The notes under the pieces were generated by a model, which saw nothing but the letters and a program-made list of their open reading frames with translations, had not been told where the DNA came from and searched no databases. Of a stretch of DNA of 64,000 nucleotides, positions 34,363-45,767 are shown one piece after another. The translations under genes and the position numbers were made by a program. Numbering within the stretch: position 1 is the stretch's first letter; every line of letters starts with the position of its first letter. The DNA is from Epiperipatus broadwayi (taxonomy: Eukaryota; Onychophora; Udeonychophora; Euonychophora; Peripatidae): the NCBI GenBank assembly GCA_028023455.1, contig JAQFVV010000022.1, positions 10,311,100-10,375,099 of the forward strand, given 5' to 3'.

Positions 34363-36009
34363 ATTAGTAGTTTTCTTTTTTGGGAGCAACAACTATACAT
34401 TTCAGAAGAATGTTCATAACACAGACATATGCATAGTGTCTAGTAATTTTGAAAGCTTTTACATTTTAGTTTTTAAAAAGAAAAAAGGTTTTTTTGGAAT
34501 GATGAGTCATTTTTTTAATTAAGATAATTTAAGTAATAAATTCACTTCTCTTTGTTGTGTGTTTAGCTGAAAAGAATTTTTTTGTTTAAAAATAAATAAA
34601 TTGTTTATTATCTTTGTGTTTAATTTTTAAAAGATAACTTGTCTCTAGGTTATATTAAAACTTTTATGAACTTCTAAGATATAAAAAATGAATGAGTTAA
34701 ACATTTCTGTTGTATTGTTATTATTTCTTAAATTCATCATCATCATTATTAGTAGATACTCATAAATAAGAAATGATTATGGCCATTTAAATTTTAGAAA
34801 CAAATATCAAAATAAAGTCAAAGAACATAAAAAAGAAAAGATTGCAGTCAGAACTGGTATGTCATTAAAAAAAATTGGAATATGATTGATAAACACACAA
34901 TTTTATTGTCACAATTAATACAGAGATGATTGGTGACGTAATACGCTTATAATGACTATGTCCAAATTTTAATCCAAATGGCGGGAAAAAATTGAATAAA
35001 AAAAGTAAAAAAAAAGTCAGGGTAGAGAATGAGAGAAAATATAGCTATGTTTATGTAACATATACTTTTATATTGAATATATAAGGCATAGGAATGTTGG
35101 TGGTGATATATTTAATATATATATATATAAGAATGAATAACACTATACTGGAATTATATAACAAATATTATGACAAATTAACATTCTAATTTATCTTTCA
35201 ATGCTTCCTAGATTACAAAATCCAAATTATAAGCAGATGAAAAATAGAAATGGTTTTTTATCTGCTGCTAATATTTTAAATCGATAGTAACCAAGAACAT
35301 TGCAAATAATAGTAGCAAATCTAAATAAGCTTACTATAGTCTACAGATCTTATCAATACATTTTCTGTTTTATATTTGTAATAATAAAATTCATTACTAA
35401 TCGCTTTACTAACCTTAGAAATCTTTTTAACTGACCATATAAAAAATGAGTTAAATAGAAAGTTTATCAATAAGATATATGATATATAACATAGCTTATT
35501 TAAACTTGTTCTTATTGTTTGCATTACTCTTAGTTATTATTTTTAAATAAAATTGATATTAGTCATCATAAAACTAATAACTATGAGTGATTAATACTAA
35601 TATATTGAATGTAATTTATTTTTCATTATTTAATTTTTCTCTTCTTAATGTAAAAATTTGAATTTAGTCATTTTTTTAAAATATCTATTATTTTTCAATA
35701 GTTGATTATTTTTATTTTGATTGTAATACTTTTTATAAGTCCCTATGTAAATTCAAAACTCTAAATATATAACATTGAGAATATATAAAATTATGCAGAC
35801 GCCAGATTCCTAAAAAATAATTTTAACAAAATAGTGAACAAAGTCTATCCTCTCATATTAACATCAATTGCAGGTTTGTTAAAATGATTATTTAAATATC
35901 TGTCTTGTAAATTATAGTTATGTATTTAAATATATTTGTTCTGTGAAAAAGCTTATATATTCTCAACATAACATATTTAATAAGTGTGATTTATATATGA
36001 TTTTTTAAA
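34363..36009. other. AT-rich intergenic DNA without recognised features
   Basis: A short trinucleotide run (atcatcatcatt near 34736) and chance ORFs only. Confidence 0.4.
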
Positions 36010-36236
36010 AATTCACAGAGGCAAAACTCTTCATACAGTAGCACCACTCAGTGTAAGCCAGAGTAATCAATAGAAGCAGGAAGGTTCGTGCGTAAAATCC
36101 CTATCTAATGCCTACCTGCTTGCATTGATTGCTCTGACTTTCACTGAGTGGTGCTACTGTATGAAGAGTTTTGACTCTCTGAAAAACTGCTTGTATAAGC
36201 ATAAAGAATGGTGATCATGTGATGTTTAATGGTTTT
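36010..36236. mobile_element. Foldback element, family A, copy 4 (short form)
   Basis: Arms 36018-36082 and 36117-36181 pair (ggcaaaactcttcatacagt against actgtatgaagagttttg). The right outer flank ataagcataaagaatggtga then tcatgtgatgttt matches the outer end of copies at 12.5 and 24.6 kb. The left outer end is missing. Confidence 0.8.
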
Positions 36237-39200
36237 TAAAGATTATTAGAATTCATCTGATTTGTTATTTGAATCTGTAAACTGGTTTGATATTAATAAT
36301 TGCAAAAATTATCACTGAGATAAAAGTTTCACACTTTAAAAATATTGATATTTAAGTTATCATTTCAGAACCTGGAGATCAAATCCAAGTGGCTATTCCA
36401 TATCTGACCAATGTTAATATGTTTATAAGTTTATTAAAGTGATTCCTTAGGAATATGACTTGTGAATTGTAATAATGTTTTCAGATTTAATTGTTCCATG
36501 AATAAGTTTATATTTTTGAGTATATATATATATTCATATACACAAGGTCGTATATAAGGCATAATGGTAAGATATCTGCTGTAATTTCCACTGACTTAAA
36601 TTCAAATTGAGGTTGAATAAAACTTGTAAATTTTTTTTAAAGTTCCCAGTCAGTCTTTGGACTTTTCTCTTAGATAGTCTGCAAATAAAAATATGTTCAA
36701 AAAGTGAATTTTAAAAAAAGTTTGATATACCCCTTTAGCATATGGATGTTTCCTTATTTAGTTATTATTAGAGACTAGTTGATATTTAGATGTCAAGATA
36801 CTATATATGCTCATTTATAGCTAATATTTTAGCCATGTTAAAATAAAAATGGAAAACTTCATGATTTCATTAATTAGGAACCTTGATCAGGAATTCCATC
36901 AAATTTTTAGTCTTCTATCAGATGTGTTGGAGAAGTTTTTACTCTGCAGTAAGATGTTTAAAGGATACTTTACCATTTTATGCAGATGTAAATTGCATGA
37001 TAAACAAAAAAAATTTTCCATAATTTTTAATATGCATTAAAAAGTGAACATAAATTATGGAATTAACAAGCACAAATGAATATCACCTTTCTCATTTTTG
37101 GTGAAAGGTATATCATATTACAATTAAAGTTTTTTTTTTTTTTAATTTTGTAATCAGTTCATCTATTTTTTATTTTATCAACTCAGGTTATGTTGGATCT
37201 TTACTTTTCACTAGGAATAGTTAGTTACCTGTAGTAACAAATTACTTATAAATATTGAATGCTACAGATGGGTTTTCTTAAAATATTCAACTACTTAATA
37301 AAAATTTTCAAATTCCAATCAGAGATGAACCAATGGTCATAGAAATGCCAAAGTTGACTTATGTTTTTTATCCATAAATTTTCTACTTTTGTTTTTGAAA
37401 TTAATTAAATTGCATATATTATACTATTTAAAAACAATTTCATTTACAAATTATCAATTCATCTTTTATGTATTTTAACATACCAAATCAACACAAAAGT
37501 TAAAGATTTCTAATTGAAACTTTGGGTGCATGAATGTTATATGACTTTTCTAATAATTAATCATTTGGTGATTTTTGTTTTCAGGCTCTAAATATTTTTT
37601 TTATGTTAATCAAACGTGATTTTTTAAAACCCCAATTAATATAATAAAGGAATGATTGATTTTGCAGTTTTATTTTTTATCATATATTGTAGTCTTCCAA
37701 GCATATTTTAATTTTAACATTTTCTACATGAAAAAATATTCAATTAGTCCTTCTCTTTTGTCTATGCATGTGTCAAAGGCAAATATTTAAAGTTCTTAAT
37801 TTTATCCAAGGTTTTCAGTAACTGAAATTTGATATATGCATCTATACACTACTTCATTTATATAAAGTAGGAGAAACTTTTTATAACTTTATTAATATAA
37901 TGTAGAATTGCCAATTTTATCAAAAAATAGATTTATTGATACTTTTATTAATGTAATCAAGAACTGATTTATTTCATTTTGAATGAAATTATAAACATTT
38001 GGACAGTGACTAGATGAATACTAAGCAGTACCTCATTGAAGAATGCTCTATAAATTATTAGATATAATTGAATTATGTTAACTTTTCATTGTTTAAGAAT
38101 GATTCGCTAAATTTATTTAAATTAGGTGATTAATAAACATTATGAGAAATGTGATATCATAAATCTCAAACCAATATTTTACGTGATAATGTATAAATTA
38201 GAGCCTTATTATCTTGGAAGAAAACAATTCTGTCTTAAAACAATGTATCATGCAATAAAATAAGTCATTGAAACTGTTTAATTAATCAGTAACTGTACTG
38301 GAATTTCACATAAAAGGTAGTCGCAATGCTAGATGTCTTTTGACATTTGCCAATTATTAACTTTTTCAGTGATTGGGAAAAGGGTAAATAATGATTTGGC
38401 CATGTCATATGTGTTTCATCATTTATTATTCCTTTTTTGTATACTAGTGCTATGTCCGTCTTTACATGCTTGCCTACTTGTTTATGAAACTTGAAATGGA
38501 TTGTTTGGATGATCATTATGTTTTTAGTTGTATGTTGACCTCTACCAGGATTTCGTCCACTGTTACTTTGTATTATATTTTGACTACACTTTTTTATTAT
38601 TTCCAACAATATCTCTCAATAGTTTTTAATTTCTGACAACAATTATTTTGAATAAATTTTGATTATCAGATCTTTAATGAATCAACACAATTGAAACATT
38701 AAAAATTAGGCAGTTTCAGCTAATTTGTTTATTTCTACGAAACTCATATAGGTTCAATATATTTAATAGTATATAAAACTGACACCAACTTTTATTCACA
38801 GATTCCATCACATCTTTTTAAAATTCTACTCACAAAGGAAAAGTTTTCATGAGAATAGGCTGACGATTATTGTTTCGTTTGTGTTCTGGATTACTAGATG
38901 TGCAATGATATTCTGGCCGAAACTAAAGTCTCCATGGGAGCAATACAAGGAGAAGATTACTGCCATGAAAACTAGAGACTGTCTTATGGTGCCTGCTAAA
39001 TTGTTTACTGACATATGGGGGCTAATTTCTTAGGATTCAAATATTTCTTATGCCAAATTCTCACATCAAAATTATGATATGTTTACATTGTCGTCCATTC
39101 AAGTGCGATTATAGCATTATGCTAAGAGGATTCGGATGTGTGCAGTTTCAGACATTGTTCACCTTCCTACAGGAACCTCATGCTACAGCAGCCAGGCTCC

Positions 39201-39500
39201 AGTTATAGAGAATGGACACTCAACTCATGGGAGGTGCTTATGCAGTGAGGTGCAGAAGTGGCTCAATTTTTATGATAAGCAAGCATGTGGTCCTCAGCCT
39301 AATGAAAGAAAGTATACATCCTGTTTCCATATTCAGGCAACACAGTTGAACAGGGATGGGGGGTGAGCAGGTAGCTTCCACCTTAAGGGTGGTAAGGTAA
39401 AACCATTTGTAATATTGTATGTTACTCTTATGACCATTGTTACTAATGTAATAAAAGCCTAAAAACGATTTACTCGCTGACGAAGAAGCTTCCAAATAAA
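36237..39500. other. AT-rich intergenic DNA; GC-richer block at 38.85-39.45 kb
   Basis: A tRNA-like string at 36560-36620 (ggcataatggtaagatatct) is a possible SINE scrap. The minus ORF 38609-38286 (107 codons) shows no recognised family. The block 38850-39460 has more balanced composition, an aataaa at about 39450 and several broken ORFs; it may be a decayed retrocopy or part of a PLE, but I cannot assign it. Confidence 0.35.
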
Positions 39501-39840
39501 CAAACAAATTTTGCTTAAAACTATTAAATGGGCCAAGCGCTTTCGACGTTTGCCCTCATATTCATGGCCGACGAAAGTAATAAATCTTTACGTAGTGTTA
39601 TTAAATAACAAATATGCAAATGTAAATGCAAATCAGTTTGACCATTTTTTTGAAATGGAAAAACACGTGTCGCGTCTATTGATAGAATTGTTGTCGCAAA
39701 CAATAAAGTACGCCTCTTTGATCTTTCTTTTACAGTCGTTGGTTTCAGGGCATACAATCCTGGGGTTGCCTGGTTTGAACACATGGCCAGTCTGCTTTTC
39801 ATGTTCCAGAAATATTGAAAAGTTATCGCTGTTCTTTTTT
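39500..39840 (-). pseudogene. Penelope-like element C-terminal GIY-YIG end and 3' region
   Basis: A minus-strand frame (coding part about 39836-39633) reads FLEHEKQTGHVFKPGN, then RKIKEAYFIVCDNNSINRR and ends SKKWSN. The H..(4-5)..GH element, the K-E-A..I helix and the N-x-SINRR then W ending are typical of the last part of the Penelope/Neptune-type GIY-YIG endonuclease. The upstream GIY-YIG start and all of the RT are missing, so it is a 5'-truncated copy. Downstream on the same strand, gggcaaacgtcGAAAgcg (complement of 39537-39555) looks like hammerhead stem II followed by GAAA, preceded by a mutated core (AATATGA for CUGANGA, 39556-39562). PLE ends commonly carry such ribozymes. Confidence 0.7.
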
Positions 39841-42167
39841 GCTCTTCTATAGGTATACAAGTGTAATAAAAATAAAAATCTTTTAATAAAAAAAAAGAAA
39901 AGGGAAATTTTTTTACATTGCCACACCATTTTCATTTCTCTGCTATATAATGTTCAAAATATGTAGTTAATATGATAGATGTTTCCAATATTTTGTCATC
40001 TCTGTTTGTATATTGAACATGGTATTGTATATTGTACCAAGTATACTTTCAACACTTTGCTGACTAATCATGAATATAACACAAATGCATTAAAAGCATA
40101 CTCAGTACAATAAACCTTACTAGATTTTACATTTAAACTCTGTTTTAGTATTTTTTTACATTATTAATTATAATGATAGAGTATCAAAATGTAATTATAT
40201 ATATGCATATGGCTCTAGTACAACCTAGCCAATACTGCTTCTCTTATTTGAATTGTCGTGAGTCTATTTTATCAGCATTTAAGTCATAATAAAATTAATT
40301 TTAAAGTGATATGCTTTCTCATCATTAACACCAACCTCATATTCTTGTTTTAAAAATAAGAATAATCAGTAGACTTTAGCAATCATTGTCACATGACACC
40401 TTTCACAGCAATACTGAAGATTGTATTATATTATACTCATATTTTGTATTTTCATAATCAGACCTGGATTATGTTGAACCTTTAACTTTTTTTAAAAAAT
40501 AGCTAAATATCATTTACTGACCACTATTGAATGGTTATTTGGATCAGCTAATGTGTATCTATCTAAAAGTAAAATCCAAAGCCTCATTTAGGATCTGAAA
40601 ATTTGTTAAATTTCATCTGGCCTGTATTTGAATCTTTAACTTGTGGGCATGGAAAACTACTGCTTTCTGAGATCCTTCTAAATTTATTTGGAAATCTATT
40701 ATTACTAAAAAAAGTATAAATTACTTTTTATTATCATCTTAAATACCTAATCAATGTTGTAAAGAAAAGCCTTTTAAGGCTTTGATTGTGAAAGTATATA
40801 AGAAACCTGTAAATGTTTAGAGTTATAATTAAATTACTATTATTGTTTTGTTGTTGTTTTTTTAATGAGGTTGCACCTGTGGGATAGATTTTGAATAATT
40901 CTGAAATAAAAGCTGTGTTTTAACAAATAAATCCTTTATAGTTATTCTGTAATTATCCAAAAATGGTTGATGATCTAAATATCAATATTGACTTATTTAT
41001 CAATTCAACCTATGACATAAGCAAACAAGCGTGAGACATGATCATTATCACCATAATACTTGTCCATTACATAAAATTGATGCATCATCATCATCATTTA
41101 TTAGCATATAATTGGCTTAACAACATAAAGGCTAGATAACTGAATATAATTTCCAATGAATTAAAAATTATGAACATACTTTTCCAAATTTGGTTTATTA
41201 TAAAGCATTGGTGATATTGTTTGTTATCAAAAATCTAATTTGCAATAAATTAGAAATTTAAATATAATATTATAATTGTTGTGAAGCCAACAAATTATTT
41301 TGATTTTATGAATAGTATATTATGTTTAAAATTTTCTACATATAAATATTTATACTTTATAATTCTAATAAAGCATTAAGAAAAACTAAACAAAGAAATA
41401 GAATAAAAAAAGGAAAAATATAAGGAGTATAAAAATAAAAAATACAGATGTTCTTCTCTAAGACTTTATTAGAAAGAGGAATGTGAAATTTAATACAGAT
41501 TTCAATATAAGATATATAATTAGCAGGTGAAAACTACTACACCATTTAACAGCATTCAAGTTGTCTACATCTCTATATTAGATGTATCTTCATAAGGAAA
41601 TGTAGTATACAGTGAATACAAAATAGTTAGTTACTAATTCATATAAATCTAGACTTTTATAAATACAGTAATTTACAACTTATATAAAGTACATAAACTA
41701 TTTTTTTTAAAAAGGTATACAGATCACTGCACCCCCTAGTTCTTGGCTGTCTCATATTATGTGAACATTTGTTGTAATATATTATAGGTTTTATTTTCAT
41801 GTGTTAAAACATATTGTCATGTTTTCCATTGTGATTGATGGTAATATTCTTCTGAAATGGAAAATTTGATTTTCATAAAATTTGACTTCCTTGTAAGCCA
41901 ATTTTTATTCACTGTTTTCTGGCATTAGCGTTTTATATGCTTATGCTTTAATTAAAAGTTTTACACTAATGTTGCTTAGACTTGATATAGTTTGAATTAT
42001 TTACACAATGTTTTTTTAGTCAGAAGCACTGCTGTTTGACCTCCTTCTATCTGACTTAAAGTAAATCAACTTCTTAAGTATTGTTTTATGAGGCAACTTT
42101 TATAAGGCCAGCGTATTTAGTTGTGAATTGATAGACTTTGTTTTTACTATACAAACTTATTGTAATA
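39841..42167. other. AT-rich intergenic DNA, possible diverged repeat
   Basis: 40490-40610 (aatagctaaatatcatttac, ggatcagctaatgtgtat, ctaaaagtaaaatccaaagc) resembles the diverged repeat at 13540, 53320 and 62380. No gene recognised. Confidence 0.35.
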
Positions 42168-42215
42168 CATCATCATCATCATTGTCAACCATTATCAATC
42201 CACTGCAGGATGAAG
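42168..42215 (-). mobile_element. 48 bp 5'-truncated stub of the RTE
   Basis: catcatcatcatcattgtca followed by accattatcaatccactgca and ggatgaag matches the extreme 3' end of the intact RTE (28753-28791) with one or two differences. Only the last ~12 codons and the microsatellite tail were inserted. Confidence 0.85.
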
Positions 42216-43370
42216 TAATATATACTGCCTACAAAATATTTATGCAGTAATGTGTTTTAATAATTTCACTATTGCAGAAGCTTTTTTTAAAATGGTTGGA
42301 AGTAATTAACAAACTTTAGGAAATTAAATAGATTCCCACAAGTTTAGACACTCAATAAACTTTTTCTAAAACATCAGTTCACAATTGTTTTCTCTAGTAT
42401 CATTTCATTTTTAATAGATGTTCTGCAAAATAAAGGGGAAAATATTGAATTATGTTGTTAACTGAACAGGTTCTCATAATAAAATTATTAAGACATGGTA
42501 TGGGTAGCATATCTTGTAGACACTGTCTATATAATTTGTTACAAAAATTATTGCTTTATTTTTAATAATTGTAAGTACATTAAAAAGCTGTTACTCAAAG
42601 CTATAAATATGTAAATGTATTTCGTTACTAAACCATGTACATACACAACATATCCAATGAAAAAGCATTTTGTTTTCTCTCCAAGATGTCTGCAATGTCA
42701 TGTCTGAATCAGTGCATAAATTTTAAGGTAATTGTTTTTCTGGATCACAAGTTATGATAAAATGTGACTTGTGTTTTCTACCTTCATCGATCATCTTCAA
42801 CGCTTTCCAGTCATCACAAACATATTATAAACCACTTAAAAATATTTTTGTGTCTCGCAATTTCACTACTATATTATTTTACACATTTCAGTAATGGTTT
42901 TATCCAATTTAAGACAAAATTTTATTCTTAAAGGTAATTTATTTTATAACAATTTATACATATTAAGTTAAAAAAATCACATTTACAATCAATTTTTAAC
43001 ATGTTAGATTTAGAAAATCCATTGACATATTTTGATAATTATTATTATTCTTGTATGACTAAACATAATTAATCAAATATATTACTACATTGAAAACAGG
43101 TCTTAATATGGTTACAAATTCATATTTTACTTAGATCATAATGGATTCCATGAATTATAAAATCCCTATGACCACATTATAAGTTTTAATCGTTTAATAG
43201 GTATTTGAGTCTCTGTAATATTGATTCCATGTATTCAAGGAACTGTTAAACAAAATAATATTTGATTTGGAAAATTGTGGAAAGAGGCTCTTTTTTTTTT
43301 TTTTGCTATTCATTATTAAACTTTAAATTGTAATAATTATATTTATAAAGTGCATACTCGTTATTTTAAA
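42216..43370. other. AT-rich intergenic DNA without recognised features
   Basis: T-run at 43290-43304. No gene recognised. Confidence 0.4.
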
Positions 43371-43372
43371 AT

Positions 43373-43497
43373 AATATATATTAAGGCTACAACCTTAAAA
43401 CTATGCACCTGAAAAAATGACAGTAGGGATTTGCAGAGGTCCCTACTGTCGTTTTTTCAGGCTCGTAGTTTTAAGGTTGTAACCTTAATATATATTA
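43373..43497. mobile_element. ~125 bp hairpin element (family D, copy 1)
   Basis: Arms 43373-43429 and 43440-43497 pair over almost their whole length: taaggctacaaccttaaaac with gttttaaggttgtaacctta, and gacagtaggga with tccctactgtc, around a ~10 base loop. A related half occurs at 58315-58385. No coding sequence. MITE-like. Confidence 0.8.
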
Positions 43498-43536
43498 CTT
43501 TATATTAAACTTTAAATAAAAATTTTGCTTAAGAGA

Positions 43537-44850
43537 TTATTGGAAAGGATTAAATTTGATATTGTCATTGAAAAAGGAACAATAATCAATAATATGTAGA
43601 AAAGTTTCTTCACTTAATTCACATAATTTGCAGGTTGTGTCAGGATCATCCAGCTGTGAGTGTTGTTGCAATTGGGAATATACCATACAGAAATTGATTC
43701 CTGTATGAGTCAGTGATTTATCCAATAATATACTTTCTAATATTTTTATAGATGAGTAGATTTTCTGTTGACATCTTAATTGAAGTTTGGAATGTATTAT
43801 TGATAGATCTTTGTATAATATTTAAGTTATATCTGATCTCTTACTAAGTAGGCGGGTCTCCATTTTACCAAGTATGATGCTTTTGTCTATTTTATCATAT
43901 CATAGGTTTGAAAGGAAAATTGATGTCAATAAATAAAGAATCGTAACATATTTGTCAAATGACTTTTACAAATTGACAGAGTGACTCTAACTTCAAGATC
44001 ATAGCTTCTAGTTGATATTCTTACAGTATTGTATGATAAAAGATTTATTCCTGTTCTCTGTAAATAATTATTTATATATTTATTAATAAAAGCTATTATT
44101 ATATTGGTTATATAGTATACTAAGAGATCTTTGAAAATATATTTGTTTTAATTTTTGATTTCAAATAGCATTTAACCAGATTGAAAGTTAATAATATTGT
44201 CAAAAATTTATTAATGACTTGTTTATTAATTATTAAATTAGTTTGGTCATTCAAGTTCATATTTAAATACTAAGGAATTTAGTTGGTATAGTTGTAAACA
44301 TCAACGGAATATCTATTCCTGTTAATATTTGCCATACTGAAGATTTGTTTCTTGGATAAAATTGAGTTATTCTTGGAATATTTTTTTAAGCATTTCTGAA
44401 TAATAAAATTGTTAGAGATTCTTCTGTAATTTCACAATATTATCAATATAGGCAAGTATTTTTTTTTTCCTAAGCGTCAGACAAATATTTCAGGAATTAG
44501 AATACAGATCTCAAGAATGAATTGATGTAGATAGCAGGTAAAGGAGAAGAAAGAGGAGATTCTTGGGCAATGCCTTTGTTATCTAAAATATTTGTGAGGA
44601 AATTTTTTATTGCTGTTGAGAAATTTTATCTAATTTATCAGTCCATATCTTAGGATTGGATTTTTCAGAAAGATCTCTTTAGTTAAGTAATTAAGATTAA
44701 TAAACTCAATAGCATTTTTAAAATCAATGTCTACTGTTTTTAAAATTAATCTCTACTGCCATCACATAATTTTAGTACATTATTGCATTGTGGATTAAAG
44801 TATGAAACACTCTCACATTTTATGTTTAGCCGAACTACATGCATTGATTC
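43537..44850 (-). pseudogene. Decayed LINE reverse transcriptase with C-terminal zinc knuckle
   Basis: Fragments on the minus strand appear in correct LINE order: TVDIDFKNAIEFINLNYL (around 44745-44690, RT motif A), NKGIAQESPLSS (around 44585, the 'GIPQGSPLSP' block with G changed to E), LAYIDNIVKL (around 44450, the Y-A-D-D position now Y-I-D-N), and finally CKLCELSEETFLHIIDYC (around 43640, C-x2-C-x8-H-x4-C). Stops and frameshifts separate these blocks and catalytic residues are lost. It is distinct from the RTE and from LINE family B; clade not assigned. Confidence 0.6.
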
Positions 44851-45767
44851 AGAGATAATATGTTTAGCTTTGAGAGCGAACCAATTACCGTTTCATTGGT
44901 ATGCACTGTGTTCAACAGTTTTGTTTATAATTATTTTAATATATATTTAATTCTAATATAGATCTGTTTCAATTAATTTTCAATTAACTAATTCTTTATC
45001 ATGTTGTAGTAGTTCTGGTACCTGCTCTGGCTATCATTTAGTATTCAAATCTGGATAGAGCTTGGACACTTTTTAAAGGTGCTGGGAATTTTAAACCTAG
45101 TTTAAAATTTTATATATATCACTCTCTAGCTAACACTGGTAATTTTTCGGTATTGATTAATAAATAAATATGTGCTTATTCTTAGTTGGAGGATAAAGGC
45201 TGATTTAAAGAGTTTGGGTTGGTTGTATAGTTGTCAATACCCTTATTATTTAAAAAAAAAGATTGCAATACTATGTATACATCCTTTACTATAGTTGATG
45301 AAACTGTGATCAATCACCACTTTTTATATATTTTTTATAATATATTTTTAAGTTAGATGAAAAATATTGGTGGAATATCATTGATAATCTGTGTTTTTTT
45401 AAACTCAGAGCCCACTGTCAGAAAAGTGAAGTTGGTAAACCTATATTAAATAGAAGTCTGTTTAATAATTAATTTATCATAGTATTTTATTATGTAGATA
45501 GCCAATCCACCTTCAGGCTGAACATTGAATGTACATTACATACATCTACCAAAATATACTACATGCATAGTGTAATATATATATATATATATATATGTCT
45601 TATGCTCATAACTAATCCATCCAGGTGAAACACATAGTTGAGTATTTTCAAGCAAATTTTGACTCCCCCCCCACCCCTCATAGCTATTTTATTATGGGTC
45701 ATATATTACACCTTAGAGGGTAAAACAAGAAAAAAAACTGCAAAATCATTATTACCTAGCAAATGAT
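44851..45767. other. AT-rich intergenic DNA
   Basis: An (AT)n run at about 45572-45596 and a C-tract at 45665-45673. The part next to 44850 may still belong to the decayed LINE but no motif is readable. Confidence 0.35.

Noticed and set aside
38286-38609. 107-codon minus-strand ORF
   Set aside because: Composition is slightly better than chance ORFs but no motif or second copy was found, so I do not call it a gene.
39136-39507. Overlapping ORFs on both strands in a GC-richer block
   Set aside because: Neither frame resembles a known protein; the block may be a decayed retrocopy but has no clear boundaries or A-tail at its end.
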